Shown piece by piece: positions 18,063 to 27,900 of a stretch of 64,000 nt of DNA. The notes under the pieces were generated by a model, which saw only the letters and a program-made list of their open reading frames with translations, did not search any database and was not told where the DNA came from. Position 1 is the stretch's first letter; every line of letters starts with the position of its first letter. Origin of the DNA: Paenibacillus chibensis (GTDB lineage Bacteria; Bacillota; Bacilli; Paenibacillales; Paenibacillaceae); NCBI RefSeq assembly GCF_004001045.1, contig NZ_BIMK01000019.1, forward strand, positions 1 through 64,000. The letters are read 5' to 3'. The translations under genes were made by a program, and so were the position numbers.

Positions 18063-20141
18063 TCACGGCTTGGCTGGCAGATGATTTCCCTCCCGGATGA
18101 GAGAGAAATATTGGTCAGCCAGCACCGGCTGGTATTCCGGTCCGAGCGAATCCGTCAGCCTCACCACATCGGTCGGCGTCATATTCCAGGCGAGTAGTCC
18201 GAGCGATATGAACAGCGGCGATTTGCCGTCCCATTTCGCTTTGGCGTCCGCCAGAACCTTTTGTCCGTCCTCGACGGTACTAATGCCTTGAATCGTCGAT
18301 ACCGGCAGATTCCCTTTCACGATATCCACGCCGGAATGATCCTCCCAGCTCAGGAACAGCCCGTTCGGACGGTAGTTGTCCTCATACGCCTTGATGACCG
18401 AATCGCTGAGCTGGACGTTCTGATTCGCGATGCGGTTCAGCACGTAAGGTACGGTCATGCCGGTCTTTTTCAAATACGGGGAGGTCTTCTTCAGGAATTC
18501 GGGCAGCGTCTTCTCCGGCCAGGCGTTCGGGTAGAAGTATCCTCCGCCGGAAGGTCCGGCGATCAGCTGATCATTCGCGGTTGCCGTGCTTCTGTAGTAG
18601 TTCAGCATCGCCGGTGCCCCGTCGTACAGCAGCGGACTGGACGTCCAGTTGATCGGCACCTTGCCGCGGTTCGGGTCATCCCACAAATGGCGCATCCGGT
18701 GCTGATTGTACTGGAAATTGTCGCCCTCGCTGAAGGTGTACGTCACATAAATTTTATTTTCGAGCTTCGGCGACTTGACCTTATCCGACGGCAGCGGCCC
18801 CTGCCCTTTGTTATCCGTCCCGGAAAATACCGTCAGATTGCTGAACCAGTCCGCAGCAAGCACGTAGACGCTGTGGTTCGACAATTGCTCAACCCCGTTG
18901 AACTCACCTTCGGTATCGTTGCTGAACCAGCCGAGGTATGGCGTGCCTGCTGGCACATCGGACAGAATTTTATCAAACAATGCCTTTTGCTCAGGCGTAT
19001 TGGAGCCTAGCCAGAACACCATCGCCTTGTTGGCGACCGCATAATCGCGGAGGTAGCCGTACGGCTCCTTCTGCTCCGATGAAGGCGGTGCTTCATTGCC
19101 CGCGTACACCTTGAATTGGTTCCACATGTCGACCGAAGCGGTCAGCGATGTCGTGCCTGCAGGGACTTTAAACTCGTACACGAAGTACCGTCCGTTGTCC
19201 GCGAACCGGTGTCCTCCGCTGCCGCTGGAGAGCTGCGATTCTTGGGCATCGTACAGGAAAGGCTTCTCGTCGTCGGTTCCGGGCACGAATCGGGCGATCG
19301 TCTGTCCATCCGCCTTCACGGTCACTTCATGAACGGCCGCGCCCCATCCATCCTGCTGAAATGCATCCTCAAAGCGGAGGTATACCGCATCCTTACCCAG
19401 ATAAGAGGACAGATCCAGGTCGTAAGTCTGGCGGTTCTTCGCATCCCGCTCCTGGGTTTTCTCCTCAGCCACCACTTTGAACGACTGCGGGAGTCCCGGA
19501 GGCAGCTTCACCGACGTATCCGGGCTGAGCCCAATCAGCATCCGGTGCGTAGTCTGCTTCCATAAATTCTCGTACTGCCAGGTGTAAGCGTCCATCTTAT
19601 TCTTAAACTTGCCCTGCAAATCATCGAGCACCTTCAGGCCATAAGGAGCCGCCGTCAGCTTGGCGCTGAGCTCCGGGCTGACGACTACCGCATCCTTCAG
19701 TCCGGCAAGGGTTGTCGCCACGTTAATGCTGTCCGGTACTTTCGGATCGTAAACGATGACTCCCTTCACTTCCTTCTTAAATTCGCTTACCAGTTCCCAA
19801 GGATCGTTATGTACCGTGTAAGGTACCTTGAGATCGTTCAACCAAGTCATTTTGCCTTCTTCCTGGTTTTCCAGCAAATAAATGCGAGGCTGGCTTCTGT
19901 TGACGATGCCCTGCAGGGTCGCAAGCATAATCTTGACGTCGCCGGGGGCGTCATAAACGTCCGCTACATCCAGACGCTTCACCTTTGCAAAGCTTGGAAG
20001 CGCTTGCGATTCCGGCCATTTGATGCCGCTGATGCCGCCGGATACAGAGGTGGAACTTGACACCGGCTCGGCGGATGCGCCTACAGAGATGGACAGTGCG
20101 CAGACCGCAGTGAGACAAACCGTGGCAAACTTACGAAGCAT
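18063..20141 (-). CDS. Secreted GxGYxYP-family protein
   Basis: The 692-residue protein begins with a Sec signal peptide (MLRKFATVCLTAVCALSISVGASAE, cleavage after ASA). The C-terminal half carries GPSGGGYFYP, the motif that names the GxGYxYP family, a putative glycoside-hydrolase-like group of unknown substrate. A middle segment (about 215-350) looks like an inserted beta-sandwich, possibly carbohydrate-binding. The ATG at 20139-20141 is chosen over the TTG two codons upstream because GAGGTG lies 8 bp before it. It is monocistronic with a terminator downstream. The enzymatic activity is unproven. Confidence 0.75.
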   Translation of the reverse strand: MLRKFATVCLTAVCALSISVGASAEPVSSSTSVSGGISGIKWPESQALPSFAKVKRLDVADVYDAPGDVKIMLATLQGIVNRSQPRIYLLENQEEGKMTWLNDLKVPYTVHNDPWELVSEFKKEVKGVIVYDPKVPDSINVATTLAGLKDAVVVSPELSAKLTAAPYGLKVLDDLQGKFKNKMDAYTWQYENLWKQTTHRMLIGLSPDTSVKLPPGLPQSFKVVAEEKTQERDAKNRQTYDLDLSSYLGKDAVYLRFEDAFQQDGWGAAVHEVTVKADGQTIARFVPGTDDEKPFLYDAQESQLSSGSGGHRFADNGRYFVYEFKVPAGTTSLTASVDMWNQFKVYAGNEAPPSSEQKEPYGYLRDYAVANKAMVFWLGSNTPEQKALFDKILSDVPAGTPYLGWFSNDTEGEFNGVEQLSNHSVYVLAADWFSNLTVFSGTDNKGQGPLPSDKVKSPKLENKIYVTYTFSEGDNFQYNQHRMRHLWDDPNRGKVPINWTSSPLLYDGAPAMLNYYRSTATANDQLIAGPSGGGYFYPNAWPEKTLPEFLKKTSPYLKKTGMTVPYVLNRIANQNVQLSDSVIKAYEDNYRPNGLFLSWEDHSGVDIVKGNLPVSTIQGISTVEDGQKVLADAKAKWDGKSPLFISLGLLAWNMTPTDVVRLTDSLGPEYQPVLADQYFSLIREGNHLPAKP

Positions 20142-20498
20142 AAACAATACACCTCAACTTTACGATGATTTGGTTGGCAGATGAAAGAAAACGTCTTTCC
20201 TCCCGGCCTGAACCCAAAATCTCCCGCATGCTGAACGCCGAATGGATCGAGGATCTCCTTCACAGCTAATATATATAATCTATATTTAATATATACAATA
20301 TAATATTACAATAGATTTCATCAAAAATAGTGCTGTCGGTGTATTGGCCTGGTGCTTTATTCCCTGTAAACCGGTCAAAATCTAAAAAGGGAGATTGTAA
20401 ATTAATTAACAAGGTCAAGTGCCTCAGATTTTGGATATCAAAATTACTTTGTCACGCATAGTAATATGTGATACATTATATTCACGAGGTGAACGCAT
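20142..20498. other. Divergent intergenic region, GxGYxYP gene / padR
   Basis: About 357 bp, with a very AT-rich tract at 20265-20315 that probably contains the promoter of the minus-strand gene. The padR promoter and operator candidate at 20449-20477 are annotated separately. No further gene seen. Confidence 0.4.
20449..20477 (+). promoter_or_regulatory. padR promoter with overlapping operator-like palindrome
   Basis: -35 TTGTCA (20449-20454), a 17-bp spacer, and -10 TACATT (20472-20477). ATGTGATACAT (20466-20476), an ATGT/ACAT inverted repeat typical of PadR operators, overlaps the -10. Autorepression is the simple reading. Confidence 0.65.
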
Positions 20499-20849
20499 GT
20501 GGGTGAAAGCAGCATCAGCAGCGATCTGATCCGCGGCCATATTGATACGATTATCCTGCGCATATTGTGCGAGGGAGACAATTACGGCTATGAGATCATT
20601 AAATCGATTCATAAATACAGCAATGGCCAGTACGAGCTGAAGGAGCCTTCGCTGTACACCAGCCTGAAGAGACTCGAATCCCAGGGATACATCACATCTT
20701 ACTGGGGGGATGAAAGCCAAGGCGGACGCCGGAAATACTATACGGTAACGCCGCTGGGAGAAGAAAACTATCACCTTAGCGTAGAGGCTTGGAATATTGG
20801 CAAAATGCTGATCGATCAGCTGATCAAATCCGGGGAGGGATCGCATTGA
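20499..20849 (+). CDS. PadR-family transcriptional regulator
   Basis: This 116-residue protein is a PadR winged helix: LIRGHIDTIILRILCEGDNYGYEI, then ELKEPSLYTSLKRLESQGYI and GGRRKYYTVTPLG. It belongs to the short group with a single C-terminal dimerisation helix. The start is GTG 20499 behind GAGGTGA. An ATG two bases upstream is out of frame and closes after about 11 codons. It is the first gene of a three-gene unit with two membrane proteins, the usual arrangement for PadR with its target. Confidence 0.92.
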   Translation: MGESSISSDLIRGHIDTIILRILCEGDNYGYEIIKSIHKYSNGQYELKEPSLYTSLKRLESQGYITSYWGDESQGGRRKYYTVTPLGEENYHLSVEAWNIGKMLIDQLIKSGEGSH

Positions 20850-21526
20850 ATCCGTTACAGAAGCATGTCGAAAAATTATTCGCGGGATATCCGCCCACCC
20901 GGCAGGTTCGGGAATTAAAGGCGGAAATTCTGAGCAATCTGGAGGCTAAAGCCGCGGATTTAACCGCGGAGGGGATGGAATACGCCCAGGCGGTTGAAGC
21001 CGCCAAAGCCAATATGACGAGCGTTGAGGGATTGCTGGAAGAACAGGCCTCTTACGATATTTCCAAATACAGAACGGCCATGCTGCAAACAGCCCTGCTC
21101 TACTGCCTGATCGCCTGGATCATCACGATTCCGATGCGGCTCTTCCGGGTGGCAGAGAATCTGAGTCTGCTGCTGCCGCTGATAGCCCTTGTTCTGGGAC
21201 TGATCTACCTGATCGTCCGCGGCGCAGCTGCCGGTGACGCCATGAAGACATCAAGCTTTAATCATGCTGCCGCTGTGCTCAGCCGGAATCTGGCCTGGAT
21301 CATCTGGGGCCTTTTCTTCCTGACCATGACGATGTACACGACGGTGCTTCATATGGGCAGCAATATCTGGTTCGGCCGACCGCTGCATCTTTCCGGCCCT
21401 TACCAGTTTGGCGTGCTTGCGGCGAACTATGCATGGCCGCTTGTCACGATCATCATCCCGCTGCTCTTCAGCGCCTCTCTCCGGTTGAAAATAAAATACG
21501 AGGCAGGTAGCCGCCATGTGGACTAA
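20846..21526 (+). CDS. Membrane protein with N-terminal permease-prefix (DUF1700-like) domain
   Basis: Residues 1-75 form a soluble helical segment (HVEKLFAGYPPTRQVRELKAEI...LEAKAADL) characteristic of proteins encoded next to PadR regulators. Four membrane helices follow (about 92-108, 114-133, 152-172, 190-212). The start is TTG 20846, overlapping the padR stop (TTGA), with GGGGAGGG 6 bp upstream. Function unknown; it may be part of an envelope stress module. Confidence 0.75.
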   Translation: MNPLQKHVEKLFAGYPPTRQVRELKAEILSNLEAKAADLTAEGMEYAQAVEAAKANMTSVEGLLEEQASYDISKYRTAMLQTALLYCLIAWIITIPMRLFRVAENLSLLLPLIALVLGLIYLIVRGAAAGDAMKTSSFNHAAAVLSRNLAWIIWGLFFLTMTMYTTVLHMGSNIWFGRPLHLSGPYQFGVLAANYAWPLVTIIIPLLFSASLRLKIKYEAGSRHVD

Positions 21527-22085
21527 AAACAAAACCATCCTGCTGCTTGCCGCAGCCGGCATCCTATTGTTCGCGGCCGTTCAGAACGTGGTGCTGCCCC
21601 AATGGGACCGGAATGCGGAGATTTATGCGGCCGAGCAGCAAAGCCCGCTGACGCATCATCTGGAGAGTATTACGAAATACCACAACAAATACATGGGCAA
21701 TGCCTCGAATATCTCCAACCTGATGCATTCCCTTCCGCTCAATGAAGTACGGAGCACCATGCAGCTTTACCCCGACAGCTTGACCGCAGATATTCTGTAT
21801 CATGCGGATACGGCTGATCTGGATTCGGCAAAGCTTGAGCGCTCGCTCATTTACAACGCCACCGCCGCCTTTGCGCTGATCGACAATCTGAAGCAGATCC
21901 GCTTTAAATTCGATGACCGGGTATATATAGCCGAGCGGAGCCGGCTGGAGGCATGGTACGGCAAAAAGCCGTCCTCCCTAACCGACTCGCCGAAGATATG
22001 GATTCCCGTTGTCCAGGACCCGCTTGCGGACCTGTCCTATGTGCAAAAAGGCATCGCCAGCCTGTTTACCGTCACGGACGCGTAA
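21516..22085 (+). CDS. Membrane-anchored DUF4825-like protein
   Basis: A single N-terminal membrane helix or uncleaved signal (ILLLAAAGILLFAAVQ) is followed by an extracellular domain of about 165 residues. It contains HNKYMGNASNISNLMHSLPL, resembling DUF4825 domains (K.YVGDNSN...L..LP). The gene overlaps the preceding gene by 11 bp and ends in a possible terminator, so it is the last gene of the padR unit. Function unknown. Confidence 0.65.
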   Translation: MWTKNKTILLLAAAGILLFAAVQNVVLPQWDRNAEIYAAEQQSPLTHHLESITKYHNKYMGNASNISNLMHSLPLNEVRSTMQLYPDSLTADILYHADTADLDSAKLERSLIYNATAAFALIDNLKQIRFKFDDRVYIAERSRLEAWYGKKPSSLTDSPKIWIPVVQDPLADLSYVQKGIASLFTVTDA

Positions 22086-22101
22086 GCGGGCTTTTTATTT
22101 T
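22060..22101 (+). terminator. Probable terminator of the padR unit
   Basis: GCCTGTTTAC (22060-22069) pairs imperfectly with GTAAGCGGGC (22082-22091), followed by TTTTTATTTT. The hairpin includes the last codons of the DUF4825-like gene. Confidence 0.55.
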
Positions 22102-22243
22102 ACAAGAAGGACAACAGAGGGGTTTCCTACGGATGTATTCCATCTTTTATACAATAAAGGAATGTTTGTCCAGCAGACCGAATTAACTATATTATAGGGA
22201 TAGGCAACATCGAAAATATTTTATGAAAAAGGGTGTTTATCGC

Positions 22244-23194
22244 ATGTTTGAAATGATGGCCATGTCCGGCTTGTCCTTTTTGCTGGTGGCAGTGCTCATG
22301 CCCATGCTTATCTGGGCGCTGCGAAGACTACGGTTGACGCAGCCGATCCGGTCGGAGCTGCCGGCAGATCATCAGGCCAAACGCGGAACGCCGCTAATGG
22401 CCGGACTGATTCTCATGATCGGCGTGGCGACCTCGCTGCGGTTCCATCCCGTTCCGCTCATGCTGCTGCTTTGCGTGACCTTTTTGCTGTTCAGCTCCAT
22501 CGGCTTTCTGGATGACTTCAAAAAAGCGGCGTGGCAGGACCCCTCCGGCATTTCCGGCCGGATGAAGCTGGTGCTGCAGTTTATATTCACGGGCATTCTC
22601 TTGTACGCGCTGCTCCACTCTTTCGGCTTGACCAGCGACATTGCGCTCTTTCAGGGTTATCATCTGCACCTCCCCGTATATGTGTATGTGGCGGTCATCC
22701 TGCTGTTCGTGGTCGGCTCGGCCAATGCCATCAATTTTACGGACGGCTTGGACGGACTGCTCATCAACGTGGCGATCCCGACGTATTTTTTCTTTTTCAT
22801 GATTTCGGACAAACCGGAAGTGAAGACCTTCTCGCTCATCATGATCGGTTGTCTGCTCGGCCTGTTCCTGTACAACATCTATCCGGCCAGAGCCTTCATG
22901 GGCGATACCGGATCGCTTGCCATCGGAGGCTCGCTCTCCATTTTGGCGGTGATCGAGAAGGTAGAAATCCTGATTCCGATCCTGTTCTCCGTATATCTCG
23001 CAGAGCAGCTGTCGGTCATTTTGCAGGTATGGTATTACAAGCGGACCAAGCTCCGCCTCTTCCGGATGGCACCGATTCATTTCCACTTCAGCATGAAATA
23101 CGGGTGGAGCGAGAACCGGATCGTCGTGACCTTCGGCTTCATCTCTTGGCTGTCGGTGCTGATCTGCTGGATGATTTGGAAGTACTGGATGTAA
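22244..23194 (+). CDS. mraY: MraY-like phospho-N-acetylmuramoyl-pentapeptide transferase
   Basis: This 316-residue polytopic membrane protein carries the MraY landmarks: RGTPLMAG, FLDDFKK (catalytic Asp pair), the Asp-rich loop NAINFTDGLDGL, MGDTGSLAIGG and the MraY-specific APIHFHF loop. It would attach phospho-MurNAc-pentapeptide to undecaprenyl phosphate to form lipid I. The gene stands alone rather than in a murein-biosynthesis cluster, so it is probably a second copy. ATG 22244 is preferred over ATG 22223 because AAAGGGTG precedes it and the N-terminus then aligns with the family. Confidence 0.85.
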   Translation: MFEMMAMSGLSFLLVAVLMPMLIWALRRLRLTQPIRSELPADHQAKRGTPLMAGLILMIGVATSLRFHPVPLMLLLCVTFLLFSSIGFLDDFKKAAWQDPSGISGRMKLVLQFIFTGILLYALLHSFGLTSDIALFQGYHLHLPVYVYVAVILLFVVGSANAINFTDGLDGLLINVAIPTYFFFFMISDKPEVKTFSLIMIGCLLGLFLYNIYPARAFMGDTGSLAIGGSLSILAVIEKVEILIPILFSVYLAEQLSVILQVWYYKRTKLRLFRMAPIHFHFSMKYGWSENRIVVTFGFISWLSVLICWMIWKYWM

Positions 23195-23240
23195 AAAACG
23201 TCTATGCTGGACCTCCTCCAAATGATAAATTCTGTAAATA

Positions 23241-23272
23241 AGAAAGCCGGGAGCGGATGCCCCCGGCTTTCT
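23241..23272. terminator. Bidirectional terminator between mraY-like and GH8 genes
   Basis: AGAAAGCCGGG pairs with CCCGGCTTTCT around a short loop, with T-rich flanks on both strands. The two flanking genes are convergent. Confidence 0.85.
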
Positions 23273-23292
23273 TCTCATGCGTCACCGCCGTA

Positions 23293-24522
23293 TTAATATG
23301 TCCACCAGTTGCCGGACATCACGATCATGGAGAACAGCTTGATGCTATCTTCGTAGTAGCCTTCATTCGAGCTGCCTGCCGTTTTGGTCCACACGGCGTT
23401 CAACCAGCTTTGGTTTGCGGACGAGGTCATGGCGCTGACGCCAAACGGTGCATAGAACGCGCCGCTTCCGCCGGAGCCCGTAACGGTGCCGTTCAGCTTG
23501 TATCCGTCTTTCACGCTGCTGGGATTGCTGCTGACTTTGCCCTGAATCCAGGTGTTCATTTGGTTCAGCTGATTCAACGCGCGGTTGTCGCCGCTGATCA
23601 GATAATCGGTCGTAATGCGCCAAGGCGTACGGCAGGAGTTATAGTCGTAATTGCCGTCATTCGCGCTCTCAAGGAAATTAGCTGATGCAGGCTTGTACGT
23701 CGTACCCGACAGGACGACGAAATCAGGCAGTAAGCCGGTGGTCGGACTGTAGCCGCTGTAAATCGAGTTGATAATCGTATACGTCTTGTCGATGACATTC
23801 TTCCACTTGGTATCGCCCGTCGCCGCCTGAAAGGCCTTCATATGGTTCAGCATGAAGTCCGATGGACGGGTCGCATTTTTGTACGTGCTGTCTGTAGCCC
23901 AGTCGCCAAGACGCAGCGTCCATTGGGACTGATTCACGTCGCTCTGCATGATGGCGTTGATGATGTCTTTGCCTGCCTGCAGGTAGTTGATGCTGCCGCT
24001 GCTGCCCCACTGTTTGTCCGCCAGCAGAAGCGAATAGGCGATGTCCATGTCGCCATCGGTCGCCGAGTCGGCGCCTTCGATGTTCTGGAAGCTGCTGTTT
24101 TGTTTCCAGGCCATCAGCTTCGCATTGTTGTCGCTCGGATGAGCCTTATAATATTGATAAAGTCCGTCATAATAGGTCTGCGCATTGCTGTCATAGCCCG
24201 CCATCAGGACGGTCGCCAGCATGCCGTAGCCATGGGCCTCGGACACCGTATCCCCGTTGGACTCATATTTCACGTAGTATTTGCCGGTACCTGCCGGCTT
24301 CAGATAAGCCGATTTCCAGCTGTCCCATTTGGCTTGGACGGCGCTGTCCATCGCGCTTTGCGTGACGTTATTCGGTTTAATCGTGCCGCTGGTGTATGTC
24401 GTATGCTGCGGGAACGGCTTGTTCGGAGAGGCGAAAGCGAATCCTGCCGGAATCAGAAGAAAAGCGAGACAACACATCGTAACAGCCTTGCTGCTAAACG
24501 AAAATTTCCTGTTTTTTCTCAT
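23293..24522 (-). CDS. Secreted family 8 glycoside hydrolase (chitosanase / beta-glucanase)
   Basis: The 409-residue protein has a signal peptide (KAVTMCCLAFLLIPAGFAFA) and a single GH8 domain. The general-acid Glu is in DTVSEAHGYGML and the GH8 signature is ATDGDMDIAYSLLLADKQW. Secreted GH8 enzymes of Bacillus and Paenibacillus are inverting endo-enzymes acting on chitosan, cellulose or lichenan. The sequence alone does not decide the substrate. The start at 24522 has AAAGGAG ideally placed; an ATG eight codons upstream lacks one. Its promoter and a palindromic operator lie just upstream. Confidence 0.88.
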   Translation of the reverse strand: MRKNRKFSFSSKAVTMCCLAFLLIPAGFAFASPNKPFPQHTTYTSGTIKPNNVTQSAMDSAVQAKWDSWKSAYLKPAGTGKYYVKYESNGDTVSEAHGYGMLATVLMAGYDSNAQTYYDGLYQYYKAHPSDNNAKLMAWKQNSSFQNIEGADSATDGDMDIAYSLLLADKQWGSSGSINYLQAGKDIINAIMQSDVNQSQWTLRLGDWATDSTYKNATRPSDFMLNHMKAFQAATGDTKWKNVIDKTYTIINSIYSGYSPTTGLLPDFVVLSGTTYKPASANFLESANDGNYDYNSCRTPWRITTDYLISGDNRALNQLNQMNTWIQGKVSSNPSSVKDGYKLNGTVTGSGGSGAFYAPFGVSAMTSSANQSWLNAVWTKTAGSSNEGYYEDSIKLFSMIVMSGNWWTY

Positions 24523-24673
24523 AAACTTCGCTCCTTTTAGGTTCATAGGGTTGAATCCATGACATAACCTTCAAGCCGGAACAAATGCAGCTTGCGGACG
24601 ACAAAAGAAGCAGGTACCGATTCGTTGTTTCTCTGGTGAGGTTGTATGTTGTAAGCTTCACCCCCTATTAAAA

Positions 24674-24687
24674 TTAAAGCGCTTTAA
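24674..24687. promoter_or_regulatory. cre-like palindromic operator downstream of GH8 transcription start
   Basis: TTAAAGCGCTTTAA is a perfect 14-bp palindrome with the central CG and A/T-rich arms of LacI/CcpA-type sites. It differs from the cre core mainly by T for G at the second position and its mirror. It lies about 10-23 nt after the predicted start, a position suited to repression. Confidence 0.65.
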
Positions 24688-24703
24688 CTTAACGCTTATA
24701 TTT

Positions 24704-24732
24704 ATTTTAGTATTTATGTTAATTATTGTAAA
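24704..24732 (-). promoter_or_regulatory. Promoter of the GH8 gene
   Basis: On the minus strand, -35 TTTACA (24727-24732), a 17-bp spacer, and -10 TAAAAT (24704-24709), within very AT-rich DNA. Confidence 0.6.
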
Positions 24733-24855
24733 TAGGACTTAGGAAAGCTGCTGCCAAAGTCCCGAATCGACAGATTCCCCAAAAAAACGCGCAAAGTGAG
24801 GCTTTACTCCGAGGTCGATTCAGACGTGCTATGCAGGTACATCGGTAATATTCAA

Positions 24856-24884
24856 AACCCCCGCGGCTGCACGCCACGGGGGTT
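24856..24884 (-). terminator. Terminator of the GH87 gene
   Basis: AACCCCCG and CGGGGGTT close a hairpin whose inner part also pairs (GGC/GCC), just downstream of the minus-strand stop at 24920. Confidence 0.65.
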
Positions 24885-24919
24885 GAGATGGATTCATCTT
24901 ACGTTTGATGCTTGTTAAC

Positions 24920-27900
24920 TTACGGATTCACGTTGATCGTAAACGTCGACGTGTTATTTTTGATCGGCGTGACCGTATTCGAAATCTTCAGGTTATTGAA
25001 GGTGACAGAGCCGACCGCCGGGCCTTGCCCCGGTTCTGGCAGCTCGTTGGCCCAAATGCCGACGCCGGACTTCGCATCGAACGCATCCCCGCTCTTCTGG
25101 GCGCCGGAGATTGTAATGTTGGTGAAAATGGTATCCTTGATCGGATTCTGCGGTGAGTTTCCGACATAGTTCGTCTGGAACATGATGCCATGGTAGGTCG
25201 GATCAATGATATCTACATCGCTGACACGGATGCCTTGGAACACCTTGGAGGCCGAGAACAGCCACATGGCCGGAAAAGTCTGCTTATCCCAGAAGTGGCC
25301 GCCCGCGCGCACGATCGAGATGTTCTCCAGATTGGTCGTCGGCGACGCGCCGAAGCCGTTCATCGGATAGCCGAAGTCGAGCGAGCTGATCGTTACGCCG
25401 GAGTAGCACAGCGTATCGGCGATGTAGATATTGCGGAACGTGTTGCCGTAACCGCCGTATACCGCAAGCCCTGCAGCTCGCCAGGTCAGCATGGACGTCA
25501 GGTTCTCGAAGACATTATCCTTCTCGTCCGCCCCGCCCGCATCAATGGCGGAGAACAAGGCGAAGCTGTCGTCGCCCGTTGCCCGGGCCTCATTGTTGCT
25601 GACGAGATTGTTGGTGCTGCCGTTCGTCATATTGATGCCGTCCGCGAACAGGTCGCGGATGCGGGAGTTTTTGATCGTCATATAGTCGGTATTGGCTCCC
25701 CAGTACATGCACACCTGATGCTCGACCCAAATGTTGTCGATGGTCATATTGGCGACATTCGAGAAATCGAAGACTTTGCCCGGACCGTCACTACGGGACG
25801 TATAGTTGCCGAAATAAGCAAAGTTCGCAAAGGTCGAGCCGTTGGCCGACGAACTTGCCGAAAATCCGATATCGGTATTGGTCTGGCTGGATGGAGCCAC
25901 GAATCGGGTGTACCACGGTCCAGCTCCGATGATTTTGATCGCCTTGCCATACACCTGGAACTTATTCGATGTCTGGTATGTGCCTGCCGGCAGATAGACT
26001 CCCACCAGATTGCCCGTGGTATCCATCCGTACTTTATCGAGGGCATTCTGCACGTCCTGGTGGGTGAATCCTGCCGGTACCGCATACTTGGCCGGATCCG
26101 GATTCGCAATCGGTGCAACCTGCTCCAAGTTAATGAAATCGATGGCATATTGGCTTGTGTTCGAGGCATCCTTCTGCAGCTTGATGGTGCTGCCCTTCGG
26201 AATCGTCGAGTCGAACATCAGGTTGGCCTCGTCATAGATATGTCTTGGCGAACCCGCCGACGGGCTGTTGCCCGGATTCGTTTCACTGCCGTACAGCCAC
26301 GCGTACTTCGAGGTCAGATCGATCGTTTTGGTAAAGACCCCGTTCACGTATACGTTCAGCGTTGAGTTCATGCCGTCTCCACCGGGTGCATCCGGGATGG
26401 AGTAGCGAACCACGAGCGTATTCGTGCTGGCTTTGGTCGTAAACTGGACATAGCTGCCGGTCGTATTCAGCGTAACCGCCTTGCGGCCCGAGGCTTCGCC
26501 CGCAATATCGCCGATGTTCCGGTTCGGACCGACAATGGCTGCGCCGCCGCCGATCGTTCCGTCTTCTGCTTCATACATGTCGTAAGGCATGTTGGCCCCG
26601 CGCCCCACGAAGAAGGACTGGGTTGATACGTTGTTCGCCTGCTTCGCGGGCAGCTCATTCGCATCCGCCCCGATTTCCGTCTTCAGCGTATATTTACCGT
26701 TCGCAGCGGTCCAGCTGCCCAGATTAACTGGAGCCGCCGACGCGCCGCTCGCGATGACCCCATTGACGGAACCGGTCATCGTCGTGATCACAGCCCCGGT
26801 CGTAGCGTCGCTGAGCGTTAACTTAATGGAATGTGCGCCGCTTGCGGATGCGATCGTTCCCTGGTTTTTGACCGTGACGGAGAAATTCACGGCATTCCCG
26901 GCCGATGGGTTGCTTGGCGACCAGCTCACCGAAGAAGCGATCAGGTCCGAGCTCTGGACTGCGCCGACGACCAGCGGAGAAGGATTCGTATAGCTGTTAT
27001 TGTTCTCGTTCTGCTCGATCACCTTGTTGTCCTCATCTACCTTCGCGCTAAGCGCATAAGACCCTGCATCTTTGGTGCCGAGCGTATAGGTTACGTTCGC
27101 GGATGCGCCTGCGGCGAGCGCGCCAACGGCCGCCGTGCCGACCTTCGTGGTCCCGAGGTAGAAATTCACGCTCGTGGCGGAGGATGCCAGCGTTCCTATG
27201 TTTTTGACTGTGGAGGTAAGCACGATGGAATCGGTCTCCACAGGCGATGCCGGCGTCCAGGACATGCCCGTGATCGTGAGATCCGGATTGGCCGCCGGAG
27301 GAGCCGGAGTTGGCTGTTATTTTGAGCTGCACCGCGCTGGCCGTCGCGCTGAGGGGAATGGTTACCGTATTGCCGGAGGCCGGATTGAACGTGTACGACG
27401 CGGAAGAGACCAGATTGACGAAATTGGACGAGTTCTGGTCATGTCCGAGCACTTGAATCGTTTGCGAACGCGTGGCCCAAGCGCTGTCCGGGTTCAGCTT
27501 CAGCACGATCGACGAAAGATCCGCATTCGCTCCCAGATCAACGGTCAGCGTATTGGGATAGCTGCCGCCCGCCCCTTCCCAATACGTCGTCAGGCTGCCG
27601 TCATTGGCGTTGGAGGCATAATAAATATACTCGTTCGAGGAAGCGGTAATGGGCTTATTCAGCGCCAGATTCGTTCCCGTTCCCCCGCCCCCGCTTCCGG
27701 TTCGCGTGACCGTGTTGCTGGCCTGCGACACGTTGCCTGCCGCATCCTTGGCTTTCACGTAATAAGCTACCGTCGCGGTTGTCGGCTGACTGTCCGTGTA
27801 AGTCAGGACATTGCCCGCCACGCTCGCACGCAGCGCACCGTTTGCATAAATGTCATAGCCTGTAACACCCACATTATCCGTAGAGGCCGTCCACGTCAGC

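Larger units (their letters stand above)
24523..24919. other. Intergenic region, GH8 / GH87
   Basis: Contains the GH8 promoter and operator (24674-24732) and the GH87 terminator (24856-24884), annotated separately. Otherwise nothing recognisable. Confidence 0.5.

Noticed and set aside
25190..26365. A 391-codon open frame opposite the GH87 catalytic domain
   Set aside because: Composition is Arg-rich and protein-unlike. It is an antisense shadow of a clearly coding beta-helix domain.
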